Source: Marsupella aquatica (Eukaryota > Marchantiophyta). From it: DNA of 64,000 bases. A model generated the notes under the pieces. The model saw only the letters and a list, made by a program, of their open reading frames with translations. It ran no database searches and was not told where the DNA came from. Shown piece after piece: positions 1 through 11,939 of the stretch (positions are counted from its first letter, which is position 1; each line of letters starts with the position of its first letter). The DNA lies in the NCBI GenBank assembly GCA_973895155.1, contig OZ316892.1, forward strand, positions 14,756,001-14,820,000, read 5' to 3'. The position numbers and the translations under genes were made by a program.

Positions 1-3000
1 CTCGTGCACGACGCAAAAGTGAGGTGCTATATAGAACATGCAAGATGAATCGACATATGACCTTTTGTTTGGCTTCTTCAAGTTCTTTCTCAAGATGCTC
101 AAGTTGCTGTAATCCCAAAGAATCCATTTGGACATAATGTTGGTCTGGAGCCGTTTTAACACATCTGGTAGTGGATGTTATTTGCATGGCTTCACTCTTC
201 TCCATGATTGCTACGTAGTACAACTTTTTGCTCAAACAGACCCTCAAGTAAAATTCTGGCCGATGCAAGCAAGGCAACTATTGGCAGATGAGTTCACAAG
301 GGCAGTGAGGACTTGTACCAAATGAGCTTTGTACCTTATGATCTGTTGGGTTAGCTATGATCTAGTGGCTCTGTCAATAGTACTTGTTGCTGACTATAGT
401 CTCATCTCAAAATGTTCTTGCTAAGAATCTCTTGCAGATGCTATGCTCTAACGTAAGCAAGGTCAAGTTTATTATCTATTTAAAGACAATTCCCAAGTAG
501 TCATGATGAGATCTTCAATTTGCAAAGACTCAAGAGTCCCTAGTCAGATGGCAACCAATCTGGTGCTGATTCTAACTGTTTTCTCACGACAGTCAACCAT
601 GCATTATCCCAATCACATGGATATAATGCATGGGCTGGATGACCATTGAATCGCAAGCCAGGGCACTCCACTGACTTAGTATAGGCCTTCAAGTTGCTCC
701 ATTTTGATGTTGCTTAGGTCTGTGATTTGCCCTGCCTTTGTTGAATTGTTGCAAGAAGCTAGGCAACAAGATGAAACCCCAGCCCAAGGTGTTGAGACAC
801 TTGTGGACACAAGAATTGTTTGTTAGCTTGTGTAAGAACACTCAGTAGTGATCCCCAGAATGACCTTTGTTTGATTTGAATCATGTGATGCATGTGATTA
901 TTGTTAGAACTAAGTTGAAACACAACCAACATTACTTTGTTTCACTGGCTTGAATTTGGAATCAAACTAATCATACAAGCACATTGATGATGAGGGCCAC
1001 CTCTCAACCCATGTACGAGATGTGTGCGGACTTCTCAGGTCTGCTGCCATGCCAACTTTCAACTGATTGTGTATGTCACTGAAGTGTCGCGTTGGCCCTA
1101 ACTCTCTTGGCAGTTATGTTATTGCACCCGGTGCATCTCTTGGCAGTTATATTATTGCTTCTGGGATTGTACCCTGAGAGCAACTAGGCCAGTTTAGTGC
1201 ATTGCAATGCGGAAACCAGTATTGTAGTGCATGTATGTATAGTAATGATGCACAACAGCTAGAGTAGGCGGTCCTGTCAATCTTATACATGCTTTAACAC
1301 AACAGACGGAATGATCTTTGCACTTGGAGAACAAAAGAAAGACTGAATGATAGGGATCAACATGAACTAGAATGATCTGGAGTTTTGCTAACTTGTTGCA
1401 GAATGGAGCCTTGTGACTGAGTGATCTGTCCTTCTATCTGTCATCCTTTTATTGCTTACTATCAAAAACAGGTGCCATAATGGTGACCAACACAATGTCT
1501 TAGTGGATTGATCATGAGCTTAGTGACATGTGTGTTTTGTCCCCTTCCATTTTTGTTATCTCCATTCATTACTTTTATATCATCTTGGGTGAGTTGGTCC
1601 GATCCTTAACTCATCGTTGTTCTTCACATTGGAAAAAATTTCTTCCCAAGAGTTTGCCTCAATTCCAGATTCTTTGTGTGCACAAGAGATTTGAGCTGGC
1701 CTCATATTCTCAGTCACTTTAGTCATACCATTTTATTTCTACTTTCATCTTCATTTGATCAGGAGAAATAGATGAAAACATATCTGGAAAGGTCCCCTGT
1801 GCTTGCACATTGCCCCGCACATTGCATCCAAACATATATTTGAAGCTTGACATCTGATGAAGATGTATGATTCTCTGATGAGTTCCTGTTAGGAGGTAAG
1901 AGGTACCCTTGAGATAGTGTAGGTGGATCATCTTTCCATAAAGAAAAACTTTTGCTAATGCATAGGAATGACTACATTTGGTCCAATTGATTTGAGAGCC
2001 AATTATTCTTCCACTGCCAGAATTTATTCTAGATTCTGGCAGCCTTGGCTTGGTGTTCGTCGTTGTCTATTGCTCCTTAATGTGTTTTTGAACTTAGCAC
2101 AGTGGAGCTGACAAGTTTGCTTCAAGGATTCATGTGTCTATTTCAAAAATATGGAGTATGTTTCATAAAGTTGCTTTAGATACGGGGAATGTTGTTCGTC
2201 AACAGAATGAGTTACTATTTAAGTTAGGCTGGTGAATTTCTTTGGAAAACTTTCTTATGAGAACCACATGAAATCCCTAAGAAAACTAGCAAAAAACCAT
2301 GATTCATGTACAAAACATTATCCTGGGCTTAATTCAATGCCAATTTGAATTACAAACAATCCCCTGTTTTCAGACCTGCATTTGTCTTGGCATTTGTGAG
2401 AAAAGTGAAAAAATATCTGGAAAGGAAAAAAACAGAAACAATAGATATTGCACAGGTCAACTAGGAGTGTTAACTTGGACATTGCAAGGGACATAAACCA
2501 TCGATGGGCACAACAAAATTTTCACAACAATTGATTTTAGTGCAATTAAATAATATGCAAATCGCCCTTGTCAGTCACAATGAAAGAGTAGACAATCAAA
2601 TTTGGACTGTTAGATGTTGCAAAGATATAAACCATCCATGGGCAAGACGGATTTTCAGAAGATGAAATTAAAGCCCAAATAACTTGAAATTTAGTGTTGG
2701 ACATTGCAAGGAATATCAACTGTCCACAAGCAATACACTCTTTGAATCGTGAGTTTAGAAGCCTAGATAGCATAGATGGCGGCCAAAATGCTCAAAATAG
2801 GCTTGAACAACTGGAATGACATCTCAGCATAAATTGAGAAGTGCTTTGTTGATACATTAGTTGTGTAACTTTCCTAGAGTATTCTTACTATGCTTTAATT
2901 GATAATTGTCTATGTGATTCCATCTGGATTGTGCCTGACTACTTTATATGCTAAATGACCTTTTTTTCCAAATTGTCCACTAGAGCTGATTTTAAATCTG

Positions 3001-3667
3001 ATGTGCAAATTGTCTAATTAGGAGGATTGAACATGACAGGGGATATTCAAGGGCAAGGCTCGCTTTCCACTTAGGGATTGACTTTATGTCCAACATGAGC
3101 ATGCAAATTTAAACTTGATATCCATCGTTGTGGATAAAATAAAATAAAATAAAATTGCACTGACAAACTGGGGACAGACCTCCTTCCAGATCAACCAACA
3201 ACTTTGCTCAACATGGTCACGACCTTACATACACCTACCCCTGTATGATTGTGACTTCCTAAATTGAGAGCTCTTAGTGTACTGTGGTGGTAAGTACCCA
3301 GGATCAAGAGTGGTTTTGTACATTAACCATCTCCTAACTCAATTTAAACAAGATAATGACAAATTGAGGGATCAAACTTCTAATGCTCAAACCAACTAAG
3401 CTAATCAAACTCCATGCGTCTAGCACAGTGAAAAAGTCACTTAGGTATGCATTCAATATTTGATATAAATGTATAATATCTGGTCACATGTACTTATCTA
3501 GTTCCTCGTTGATTGAATGTAAATGATTTGGATGGAATTTGCATGTAACTGGATTTGCATGTAAATCTTTTGTGAGCTAGAGATAGCCATTGTTCAGGCA
3601 GGCTTCAATTTTTTGGGGAGGGATGGGCTATATTAGGCTTAGAAGAGGGTTTTGCTAGTACTTGCTG
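1..3667. other. Non-coding region, no gene seen
   Basis: AT-rich sequence with only short open frames that match no family I recognise. It contains a short direct repeat near 1108-1160 (two copies of a motif with cttggcagttat), a degenerate threefold repeat around 2477-2735 (copies begin near gacattgcaagg and continue into ataaaccat), and a small (aaaat)n tract at about 3133-3155. Nothing supports a gene here. Confidence 0.6.
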
Positions 3668-4007
3668 TGTTGAGCATAGACAATCGCAACGGTAAGCACA
3701 TGACACATCCAACGCGCAAGTAGTCGACACAAGAGATACGTGGTTCACGTCCTCAAGGCTACATCCACGGGAACACACAAAAGAGCTTTATTGAATTCTA
3801 AGCCCGTCGACTATACCAAGTCTCCACAGTGTAAGCTCTCCTCATATATCAAGTGGCCCCATAACAATGAGCCTAAGTTCCACTTATCCAAGCAAACACT
3901 GCTTGGCATATAGTGTGCATCCTAGTTACCTAACCACGTCTCCGACTATGATTAGCCTAACTACGGTTACATGTCATAACCCTAGACCTTGAGTAAATAC
4001 CTAACAA
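3668..4007 (-). repeat. 3' LTR of copia element 1
   Basis: 340-bp direct repeat of 9146-9488, with TG...CA ends. It is the 3' LTR in element orientation because the polypurine tract abuts its inner edge. Confidence 0.93.
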
Positions 4008-4008
4008 T

Positions 4009-4018
4009 CTCCCCCTTG
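4009..4018 (-). other. Polypurine tract of copia element 1
   Basis: The plus strand reads TCTCCCCCTT, so the minus strand has AAGGGGGAGA one base inside the 3' LTR. This is the expected plus-strand priming site of an LTR retrotransposon. Confidence 0.85.
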
Positions 4019-4197
4019 ACTCTGGTCTAGGGGAGGGTCATACTGCTAACCTATATGATTCCTCAACGGGAAGTTCTGGATGAAAACCAAAACAGTTTCC
4101 CCTCTCTAACTAGAGCAAACCAAAACTAAGTCGTAGCCTATTACTATAAGTGAAGAAGAGCATATATCAGTAATTACATCAAATGTTAAGAAAACCC

Positions 4198-5625
4198 CTA
4201 TTTGTGACGCAATTGCAAAACTTGCAACACGTCACGATGTCTAGAGAAACTTTCAAAAGGAACTACTTTGGTAAATGCGTCAGCTGGGTTGAGTTTATCG
4301 TCTATCTTGACTAGCTCAAATAAATTATCAGACACAGCCTGCCTGATAAAATGGTACCTAACATCTATGTGCTTCACTCTACTGTCCATCACCTGGTTCA
4401 CTGCAAGGTGGAGCCCACTCTGACTATCACAATGGAGCTTCACATTCCCCTGTGGTAATTCCATTTTAGTGATAAGTCTATCCAACCAAATTGCTTCCTT
4501 TGTTGCTTCCGCTGCTGCAACATACTCTGCTTCTGTAGTAGACTGAACAATATACTTTTGCAAAATAGACCTCCAACTTATGCATCCACCGCCAAGTGTG
4601 AACACGTACCCTGTTGTTGATCTCCTTTGGTCCAGATCTTGTCCATAGTCAGAATCTACATAGTCAATCAATGATCTAGCATTCTTTGCATTTGCATCAA
4701 ACAAAAGACCAGGATCCATGATACTCTTCAAGTACCTGATAATCCACTTCATTGCTTCCCAGTGTACCTTCTCTAGATTCGACATGTACCTGCTCACCTT
4801 GCCCATAGCCATGGCAAGATCAGGTCTAGTGCAAGTCATCAAATACATGAGACTTCCCACTGCCTTATCATAAAGAACCTTTGACATCAACCCCTTCTTT
4901 GTCGCATCTGTGGGATAAAAAACTAATGACAAATTGAAGTGTGCAGCCAAAGGGGTACTTATTGGCTTACTATCCCCCATGTTGAACCTAGCAATTACCT
5001 TCATCGCATAACTGCTCTGTGTCAACCATAGCTTACCAGCCTCCAAGTTCCTAGTGATCTTCATACCCAAAATCCTCTTAGCTGGCCCAAGGTCCTTCAT
5101 CTTTAACTCTACATTGAGTAGTGCCTTAAGCTTAACAATCTCAGACCTATCCTTGGCCGCAATAAGCATGTCATCCACATCAAGTACTAAAACAATGAAC
5201 CCAAAGATAACATTCTTCACCGGTTTCAAATATACACAAGGGTTAAACACACTCTTGTGAAAACCTTGTGACCAAATCCAATCGTCAAACCACTTGTTCC
5301 ACTATCTTGGTGATTGCTTCAACCCATACAAGGATTTCAACAATCTGCACACCAATTCCTCCTGTCCTCTCTTCACAAAACCTAGCGGCTGTCTCATGAA
5401 GATCACCTCTTCCAAGGTGCTATAGAGGAAATCTGTGACAACATCCATCTGATCTAGCAACAGACCAAACATTACAACAAGTACACACAATAGTCGTATT
5501 GTAGAATATTTAGCAACTGGTGAGAAGACCTCATTGTAATCCACACCTTTCTTTTGTGTGAATCCCTTGGCTACCAACCTAGCCTTGTAGACCTTCGATC
5601 CACCACCTGTTGAATTATCCTTCAA
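4198..5625 (-). pseudogene. Copia 1 reverse transcriptase and RNase H, broken
   Basis: Two open segments (5625-5302 and 5250-4198) cover the copia reverse transcriptase and RNase H. The first has KARLVAKGFTQKKGVDYNEV and SLYGLKQSPR, family hallmarks of reverse transcriptase. The second begins just before the catalytic box, which reads DVDDML where YVDDML is expected, so the conserved Tyr is Asp. It continues through MKDLGPAKRILGM to the RNase H region with DQRRSTTGYVFTLGGG and TTEAEYVAAAEATKEAIWL. The RNase H box reads DSDYGQDLD, where family members usually have an Ala-Gly after the Tyr. The two segments are separated by a disrupted stretch near 5251-5301. It is a dead copy, close in sequence to tobacco Tnt1-type polyproteins. 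Confidence 0.92.
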
Positions 5626-5872
5626 CTTGTAAATTCACTTGTTGTCCACTACTTGTTGACCCTTAGGCAGGTTAACAAGTTCCCAAGTTCTATTGTCCTT
5701 CAGTGACTGCATCTCTGTTTGCATTGCTGCAGTCCACTCATGCTTCTACTTTGAAGCACTTGCCTCATGAAATAAAGACGGCTCTCCTTCTTCCAAAATT
5801 AAATGCATCACCCTCATCATCAGTTGCAAAATTGTCCTCTTGCAATTGAGATGAATCAACCCCTGTCCATAC

Positions 5873-6289
5873 CTAGGAGGAGCGCGTACAGTGCGACCAG
5901 ATGTCTAGTTGATGACTCCGATTGAATTGCGTTAGTGGTACAATTTGAAGCTCAACAACATCCACTTGCTGCTCACTAGCATCAACAAACTTCTCTTGTT
6001 TCTCTGGCACAGGAACCAGCTCCATGCTTGGAGCACCTCCTTCTCTTCGATCATGCACTTCATGATCAATCTCCCCCTCAATGACATCCGGGATAAGAGA
6101 TTTTCCTTTGTTAGTACGGGAGACCTGAGTATTCTCCCCCTCCTTCAATAATCTGGATTTATTGAAGGAAACATCCCTACTGACAATGCGCTTATGGGCA
6201 ATAGGATCACATAGCCTATAGGCCTTCACACCACTCTGATACCCAAGAAAAATACATTTCTTAGACGTAGGATCCAACTTGGTCCTATT
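5873..6289 (-). pseudogene. Copia 1 linker between integrase and RT
   Basis: The minus-strand open segment from 6277 begins MDPTSKKCIFLGYQSGVKAY and contains DVSFNKSRLLKEGE. This is the GYxxxxKAYR region that follows integrase in copia polyproteins, then a low-conservation linker before reverse transcriptase. It is separated from the integrase fragment upstream by a stop, and the downstream stretch 5626-5872 is also disrupted. Confidence 0.8.
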
Positions 6290-7276
6290 CTACTTTGGTG
6301 TGAGAGCATATGCATCACTTTCAAAAACTACCAAGCCATGATAGTCTGTTTGCCGCTTATAAAGCATTTCAAACGGTGTTTTGAAATTGATTACACTAGA
6401 AGGAGAAAGATTTACCAAATAAGGTGTAGTATTAACAGCTTCTGCCCAAAATTCCTGTGGTAAACTTGATTGGCTCAGCATACTCTGTGACCGCTCCAAT
6501 AGTGTTTGATTGAACCTCTTAGCGACACCATTCTGCTACGGAGTATAAACTATGATGAGATGACAAGTTATCCCTTGTTTTGCATAGTACTCTTCAAATT
6601 CTATTGAAGTGTACTCCCCGCCGTTGTTTGAACTCAGACTCTTCACCCTTGTATTCAAACATCTAACCGTGTTTCTCGTCTGATTCTCCACTTTGGCCTT
6701 CCACTTTGTAAAAATGGACAAGACATCAAACTTATGCGTCATGAAATAAATCCATACAAATCTTGAGTAATCGTCAATAAATGATACATAGTATAACTTT
6801 CCAGAGTGTGAGAGAGTCAAGGATGGTCCCCACACGTCACTATGTATGTACTCAAGAACCATTTTGGAACGATGAGTTCCAATATTGAAAGCACGACAAT
6901 GCTGCTTTCCAAAAATGCACTACTCACAGAAATTCAATTTACAAGACTGCAAATAAGAAATGAGCCCATTCTTTCGCAAGATAGCCAAACCTTTCTCACT
7001 CATGTGGCTTAGCCATGAATGCCACAGTTGAGTCATTTTCTCGTGAGACTTGGTTACATTGGCCTCTCCACATATAGTATTGCACTACAGCACATACAAA
7101 TTCTTTTTCCTGCTACCCTTCAAAATCACTGTCTCTTCCGACACGACTTGAAGTTCACCATCAATTACTCGCCATTGATGACCATTTATATCCAACATAC
7201 CAAGTGAAATCAAATTCTTACGCATGCTAGGTACAAACCTGACTCCGGACACTGTGCGCACAATGTCATCAAACAT
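6290..7276 (-). pseudogene. Copia 1 pre-integrase and integrase, broken
   Basis: Fragments 7276-7085, 6862-6536 and 6499-6290 on the minus strand make up the pre-integrase and integrase region. The first has VRFVPSMRKNLISLGMLD, the stretch between protease and integrase. The second has EYIHSDVWGPS (first catalytic Asp) and FIDDYSRFVWIYF. The second catalytic Asp box reads SSNNGGEYTS, so the usual D of DNGGEY has become N. The third has LPQEFWAEAVNTTPYLVNLSPS. Stops and frameshifts separate the fragments, so no functional integrase can be made. Confidence 0.9.
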
Positions 7277-7324
7277 TTAAATCTTTACAGACCCAATACC
7301 CTCAACAGGAGTGATCATTTCCCA

Positions 7325-8290
7325 TCAAGATTGAACCTTTTGACACACAATAAGAATTAAAATATTCACAAATGTAACAAATGTGAAAGGAACAACCACA
7401 ACCAAGAATCCACACATCGTTTGCTCTCCTAGATGAGGTGCACAGGGCATACTCTTGGCTTCATAAACATACTCATCATTGAGTAAATCAACTTCTCCAT
7501 CAACACTAGCCACATTGGTTGATGAAGATTCAACTGCCTTACCCTTAAAATCCCTCTTAACGTGACCAACCTTGTAACATTTCCAATAGACTACTAGCTT
7601 TCTCTCATGGGACTTCCCCCTTGAAGCAAATCTTGTCCTAGATTTACTTCGTCCCTTGTCATTCATGCGCTGCTCGGGACACCGTTGTGACCTCCCACAA
7701 TTCACATTCAAGGCAACACTAGATGACGATGTTGTCTGGGCTTGACCCAGTTTCTTCTGTGCATCATCTGATAGCAAAGAGCTTACCACCTTATTGTATG
7801 AAATACACTTCAAACCCTGATAAGATGGGGATAAGGAGCTAAGAAGAAGCAAGGCCTTATCCTCTTCTTCAATGCCGTTACCAAGATTAGACAAATCAAC
7901 AGCTAGGCTGTCAAATTCATCCAAGTGATCTTGAAGCTTGTTCCTCTCTTTTAGTCTAAGGCTCATCAAGAGAGACTTCTTGTACAATCGATCTGATACA
8001 TCCTCCCGATAGTACTTCTTTCTTAGGGCTTTGAACATAGATGCACAATCCGCATAGTCATCCAACTTCTTAATGATATGTGGCTTCAGATAAAGCATCA
8101 CCGCATTCATTGCAATCACTTGTTCTTGCCTCCACCTCTTTAATGGAATCTCTTCTTCACCGTCGTACATCTCTCGCGTAGAGAGAAAATGATCTAGGCC
8201 CATAGCACAAAGAACTCATTTCACTTGCTTCTCCCAAAGCAAGTAGTCCGTACACCCATCATACTTTTCCACCTCAAACTTGACACCTCC
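7325..8290 (-). pseudogene. Copia 1 gag, broken
   Basis: The minus-strand segment 8203-7325 encodes a Tnt1-like gag (MGLDHFLSTREMYDGEEEI and LQDHLDEFDSLAVDLSNLG). The frame also reads as gag upstream to about 8283 (VKFEVEKYDGCTDYLLWEKQ) but passes through an in-frame TGA near 8216. The nucleocapsid zinc knuckle, normally CX2CX4HX4C, reads YWKCYKVGHVKRDFKGK, so the first and last Cys are lost. This is a decayed gag. Confidence 0.9.
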
Positions 8291-9130
8291 AAACCGGGAT
8301 GCCATCTCTGTTTCCTTCACAACCCCCTCTACTCGTTGCACCGGTGATCATACCAGTGTCACGTGCGCTTCCTCCTGCTCCTCTCTCTCCACCTCAAACT
8401 GTCATGGTGATCTTCGTGCTTCAAGCTCCATGTCATGTAACGTTTGGATTACGGTGAGGAATCAAAAGTCAATGTTGGTGGGTTGGAGTGATTTGCACAC
8501 CCGAACCATGAGCAGGTCGATCAGTGGCAAAAATTAAGAACTCCTCCTTCCACGGGCAAAAACGTCAATCTTGGACTCAAAACGATTGTCACGCTGCGAT
8601 CTCTCTATTCAGTCCAAGCACTTCACGTTTCTCCCTCCGAGTTGAGCGCAATGACGAGAAACTTCTCTCAGGAACAATAAGACTCCATAACCGGTTAAAA
8701 AATCAGAACGCTTCTTTTGCTCGTCCCGTTGCACACGGAACTCACTTGGTAACAAATTAGCTACCAAAACGACCAGCTCATCCTGATCTACAAGCAGAGC
8801 TAAAGTATGCAATGTCTCCTTTGCCATAGAGCTCACACTGTCAAGAAAACAAACTCTGGTCCCTCCTCCAAAAACCTGTTGAACATGAATGTTGCCAACT
8901 TTCTTCACAAAATCCAGAACGACAAAAACTTAGATCTCTTCGCACCACAAACTCCGTTTAGCAATTTCTTTGCACCGTTAGAAAGCCCTTGCCCTGATCT
9001 ATCCGCTGAGCCCATAAACTCCAAGCGGGACTCCAAGTTCCATGCGACGGAACTCTAGAAAATCCATCGACACTCAATATTGGAAAAACCGTCACGCAAT
9101 CCCATCATGAACAATGTCACCTCCCAGGCA
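8291..9130 (-). other. 5' leader of copia element 1
   Basis: About 840 bases between the primer binding site and the gag start, read on the minus strand. Copia elements carry an untranslated leader here. Short open frames on both strands do not match any family I know. Confidence 0.6.
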
Positions 9131-9143
9131 TGCTCTGATACCA
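9131..9143 (-). other. Primer binding site of copia 1 (initiator Met tRNA)
   Basis: The minus strand reads TGGTATCAGAGCA two bases after the end of the 5' LTR. TGGTATCAGAGC is the standard plant copia primer site complementary to the 3' end of initiator methionyl tRNA. Confidence 0.92.
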
Positions 9144-9145
9144 AT

Positions 9146-9488
9146 TGTTGAGCATAGACGATAATCGCAACGGTAAACACATGACACATCTAATGCGCAA
9201 GTAGTCGACACAAGAGATACGTGGTTCACCTCCTCAAGGCTACGTCCACGGGAACACACAAGAGAGCTTTATTGAACTCTAAGCCCGTCGGCTATACCAA
9301 GTCTCCACAGTGTAAGCTCTCCTCATATCTTAAGTGATCCCATAACAACGAGCCTAAGTTCCATTTATCCAAGCAAACATCGCTTGGCATATAGTGTGCA
9401 TCCTAGTTAACCTAACCATGTCTTTGACTACGGTTAGTCTAACTACGGTTACATGTTGTAACCCTAGACCTTGAGTAAATACCTAACA
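9146..9488 (-). repeat. 5' LTR of copia element 1
   Basis: 343-bp direct repeat of 3668-4007 with TG...CA ends. It differs mainly by transitions, many of them C/T or G/A, plus a 3-bp and a 1-bp indel. It is the 5' LTR in element orientation because the tRNA primer site lies at its inner edge. Confidence 0.93.
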
Positions 9489-11036
9489 TGCTATTGGTTA
9501 CAAGCACTGCTTGCCCCAAACAAGAACCTCACAACCCACCAAGAAAGTGGTGCATTAGTGCACCTCACCAAACTGGTTTTTGTCATGCAGGGTTCCCACC
9601 AAGCTAAATTCTCAATCGTCTAGATAAAGAACATTGCATTTTACGAACATAAATTATAGAGATATTTACTTGGTGGACCCCAAACCAAAGTTGTCTCCCC
9701 AACCAACCCCATGAGGTTTTGAGAACCTTGATTTAAGGTCTATCACTGGTCTAGATCACCCATGGGGCCCACCAGTTATCACTTAGATTCGACACTGCTA
9801 TATGGTGAATCCAATTTTCATATTTTGTCTTATTCGGATTTTGTGTCCAGTATTTTAATTTTAATGTGCCTTAACAAGGTGAATCATTTGTATTAATTGA
9901 ATTTTGAATTAACTTGTGGACCCCTTTTAATTTTAGTTAACTTTACTGCATTTGAAATTTATTTTGGCTCCCCTCACAAATGTTTTATATTTCATTTCCA
10001 ATCACTCCTTAGGGAATTCTATCTCTTCTCATGAGAGTTAGAGAAATGATTTTGAACAATGTGCACAGTATACTAAGTTTCACTCATGATTTCATTTGCA
10101 AAATTTATAGTTTGAAAAATTTATAGTTTAAATTGAGTTAGACTCTAATTACCTCGAAACAAGTGAAAACATGTACCTTATTGCACAACTCTGCACAACT
10201 CTTCAGTACCTTTCTACTTTCCTGATCATTAATATGTGTTTTTTTTAATGTATGCTTATGATTTTGTGTATTATCTCACTCACTCAGTCACAATAAAATT
10301 AACACATATTATTTTCCTGGGACGTACTTTACATCTACTCTCTTCTTTTATCATAAATAAATGAAATAAATTACATATCACTGCAAAACAAAAAGAGAAA
10401 CATGGTCCAAGATGAACATGCTATATTGGGGGTCCAACAAGTAAATCTTGGCACAGAATAAATATGTATTTAGAATTTTTTTCTCCCTTTTTTTCTCCTT
10501 TGTTTGGGTCTCTTGCCTTTGGGATCTGACTCACTCTTGCGCACTTTTTGTTCTTTGGCAAGTGCCTTAAAGTGTGATTACTATCAATTATGTTCTTGTA
10601 TGTATGGTTGATACAAAAGTGTGAGTATTACCAGCTATGTTCTTGTATCAGTGGTTGATACAAAGTGTGATTACTCTCAATTACGTTCTTGTATGAATGG
10701 GGCCCTAAACCCTAGTATCTACAGTGTATTTTCCACTTTGAGCACCCGAGGGCCCTAAACCCCTTTGATTTGTGCAGAGTACAGAAGTATAGTTTCATTC
10801 ACTGTCAGCTCCAAACGTGGATTTGGTCGAAAGGAGGGTCGAGAGCTTTCAAGCTGCAGCGATCGACTCTTCATTTTGCATGGATCGATGCCAAGAGTTC
10901 CTGTAGGTGCTGACGGGCGGAGGGGCATGTCAACGAACCTTTTCTGAGGGCAGACGGCGCTCTGCAGCTCGAATTGGAGCGGAATTGAACACGACTTGAT
11001 TTCATTTGGGGGCTTGCTGTCTGCCTAGCAAGAGCC
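9489..11036. other. Intergenic region and probable leader of the DNL gene
   Basis: AT-rich sequence without a recognisable gene. Two similar segments with gtgattac(t) and tatcaattatgttcttgtat recur at about 10570-10700. The last few hundred bases before 11037 have more mixed composition and probably hold the promoter and 5' untranslated region of the gene that starts at 11037. No clear TATA box could be assigned. Confidence 0.5.
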
Positions 11037-11939
11037 ATGGCGTGTTTTGCCTCCGCTTTGGCGATTTCTCACTGCGGATGGGTGCATGGACGGGAGCAGC
11101 AACAAGTGGCAAACGGGTTTCGAGGAGGAAGTTTTGAAGAACGGATGGCGGTCTCAACAAATTGTCGTGCTTGGGGAAATAGTAGGCTTGTCAGTTTAAG
11201 GAACCTCGGACTTGAATTTAGCTTAAGTAGTAGACATTCTGGCTTCGGAGCAGATTTCATCACAGTTCCGTCGCCGCAGCATGTAGTCGGGAGAGTCGCT
11301 GCCATCAGTAGACTGGATGATGAGTTCCGAGAAGAGGCAGACGGCCATGGTGGTGTCGGCGGTGAGACGTCTCCCTTTGAAGCTCAGGACACTAGTAAGG
11401 TATGGAATCTTGTCAGAATTTTTAATTTTCTATGACGTGAGAGTGCTCTGATAGATAGACTGAAGCACTCGAATTTCGGACTGGCTTTCTTGGACTTACG
11501 ACTACTCGAATCGAGAGAATCTCTTCACAGTTCTGTCAACTGTGACGGACTGGACCACTCTTGACCTTTATAAAGAGTTTGTACGCTCGAAAAATTCGCT
11601 AGAAAGGCTAGTTACCGGTAAATAAATGGCCCTTGACCCCAGATCCCCAGAGAGCGCGCACAATCCTAATTTAAACCATGATCAACACCCCGTGACCAGT
11701 AGGTGGTTCCTAAATGACCAATCTACCAATTGATTTTTAATGACATTTTTGTCAGGGAATGGTTCCCTTTATCACTTTCACAGTGAATTGGATGGCTTCA
11801 TGTGCACCAGGATGTTCAAGTAGATCTGCAACTTCCAAGGCGAAAGCTTTTAGTGGAATTCACCTGCAATGTTTGCCAGACAAGAACTCAACGGCTTATT
11901 AACCCTGAGGCGTACAAACGTGGCACGGTTTATGTCCAG
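11037..11939 (+). CDS. DNL-type zinc-finger protein (Zim17/HEP family), 5' part
   Basis: Two exons recognised: 11037-11399 and 11811-11939, joined in phase 0 (donor AAG|gtatgg, acceptor gtgcaccag|GAT; next donor CAG|gtaaga). Exon 1 begins MACFASALAISHC and is a low-conservation leader of about 120 residues, as expected for an organelle-targeted protein. Exon 2 encodes LPRRKLLVEFTCNVCQTRT followed by QRLINPEAYKRGTVYVQ, which is the first half of the DNL domain with the first Zn-binding CxxC pair. Proteins of this family help organellar Hsp70 stay soluble. The second half of the domain (a second CxxC followed by an H-x-x-x-D stretch) should follow in phase 0, but I found no such exon on the plus strand down to about 14.8 kb. 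Either the last exon is very divergent or the gene is truncated. Confidence 0.75.

Larger units (their letters stand above)
3668..9488 (-). mobile_element. Old Ty1/copia LTR retrotransposon (Tnt1-like), degenerate
   Basis: A full-length but inactive copia element read on the minus strand. Two direct LTRs (3668-4007 and 9146-9488) both start TGTTGAGC and end CCTAACA. Next to the right-hand (5') LTR is a primer binding site matching the plant initiator-Met tRNA type, and next to the left-hand (3') LTR is a polypurine tract. Internal order on the minus strand is gag, protease/pre-integrase, integrase, reverse transcriptase, RNase H, which is the copia order. The LTRs differ at about 24 sites plus two indels (about 7%), so insertion is old. 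The flanking 5-mers are TGCTG (left) and TGCTA (right), an imperfect target duplication. The coding region is broken by many stops and frameshifts. Confidence 0.95.

Noticed and set aside
8280-9058. Frames of 78-99 codons on both strands
   Set aside because: They fall in the untranslated leader of copia element 1 and have no recognisable homology.
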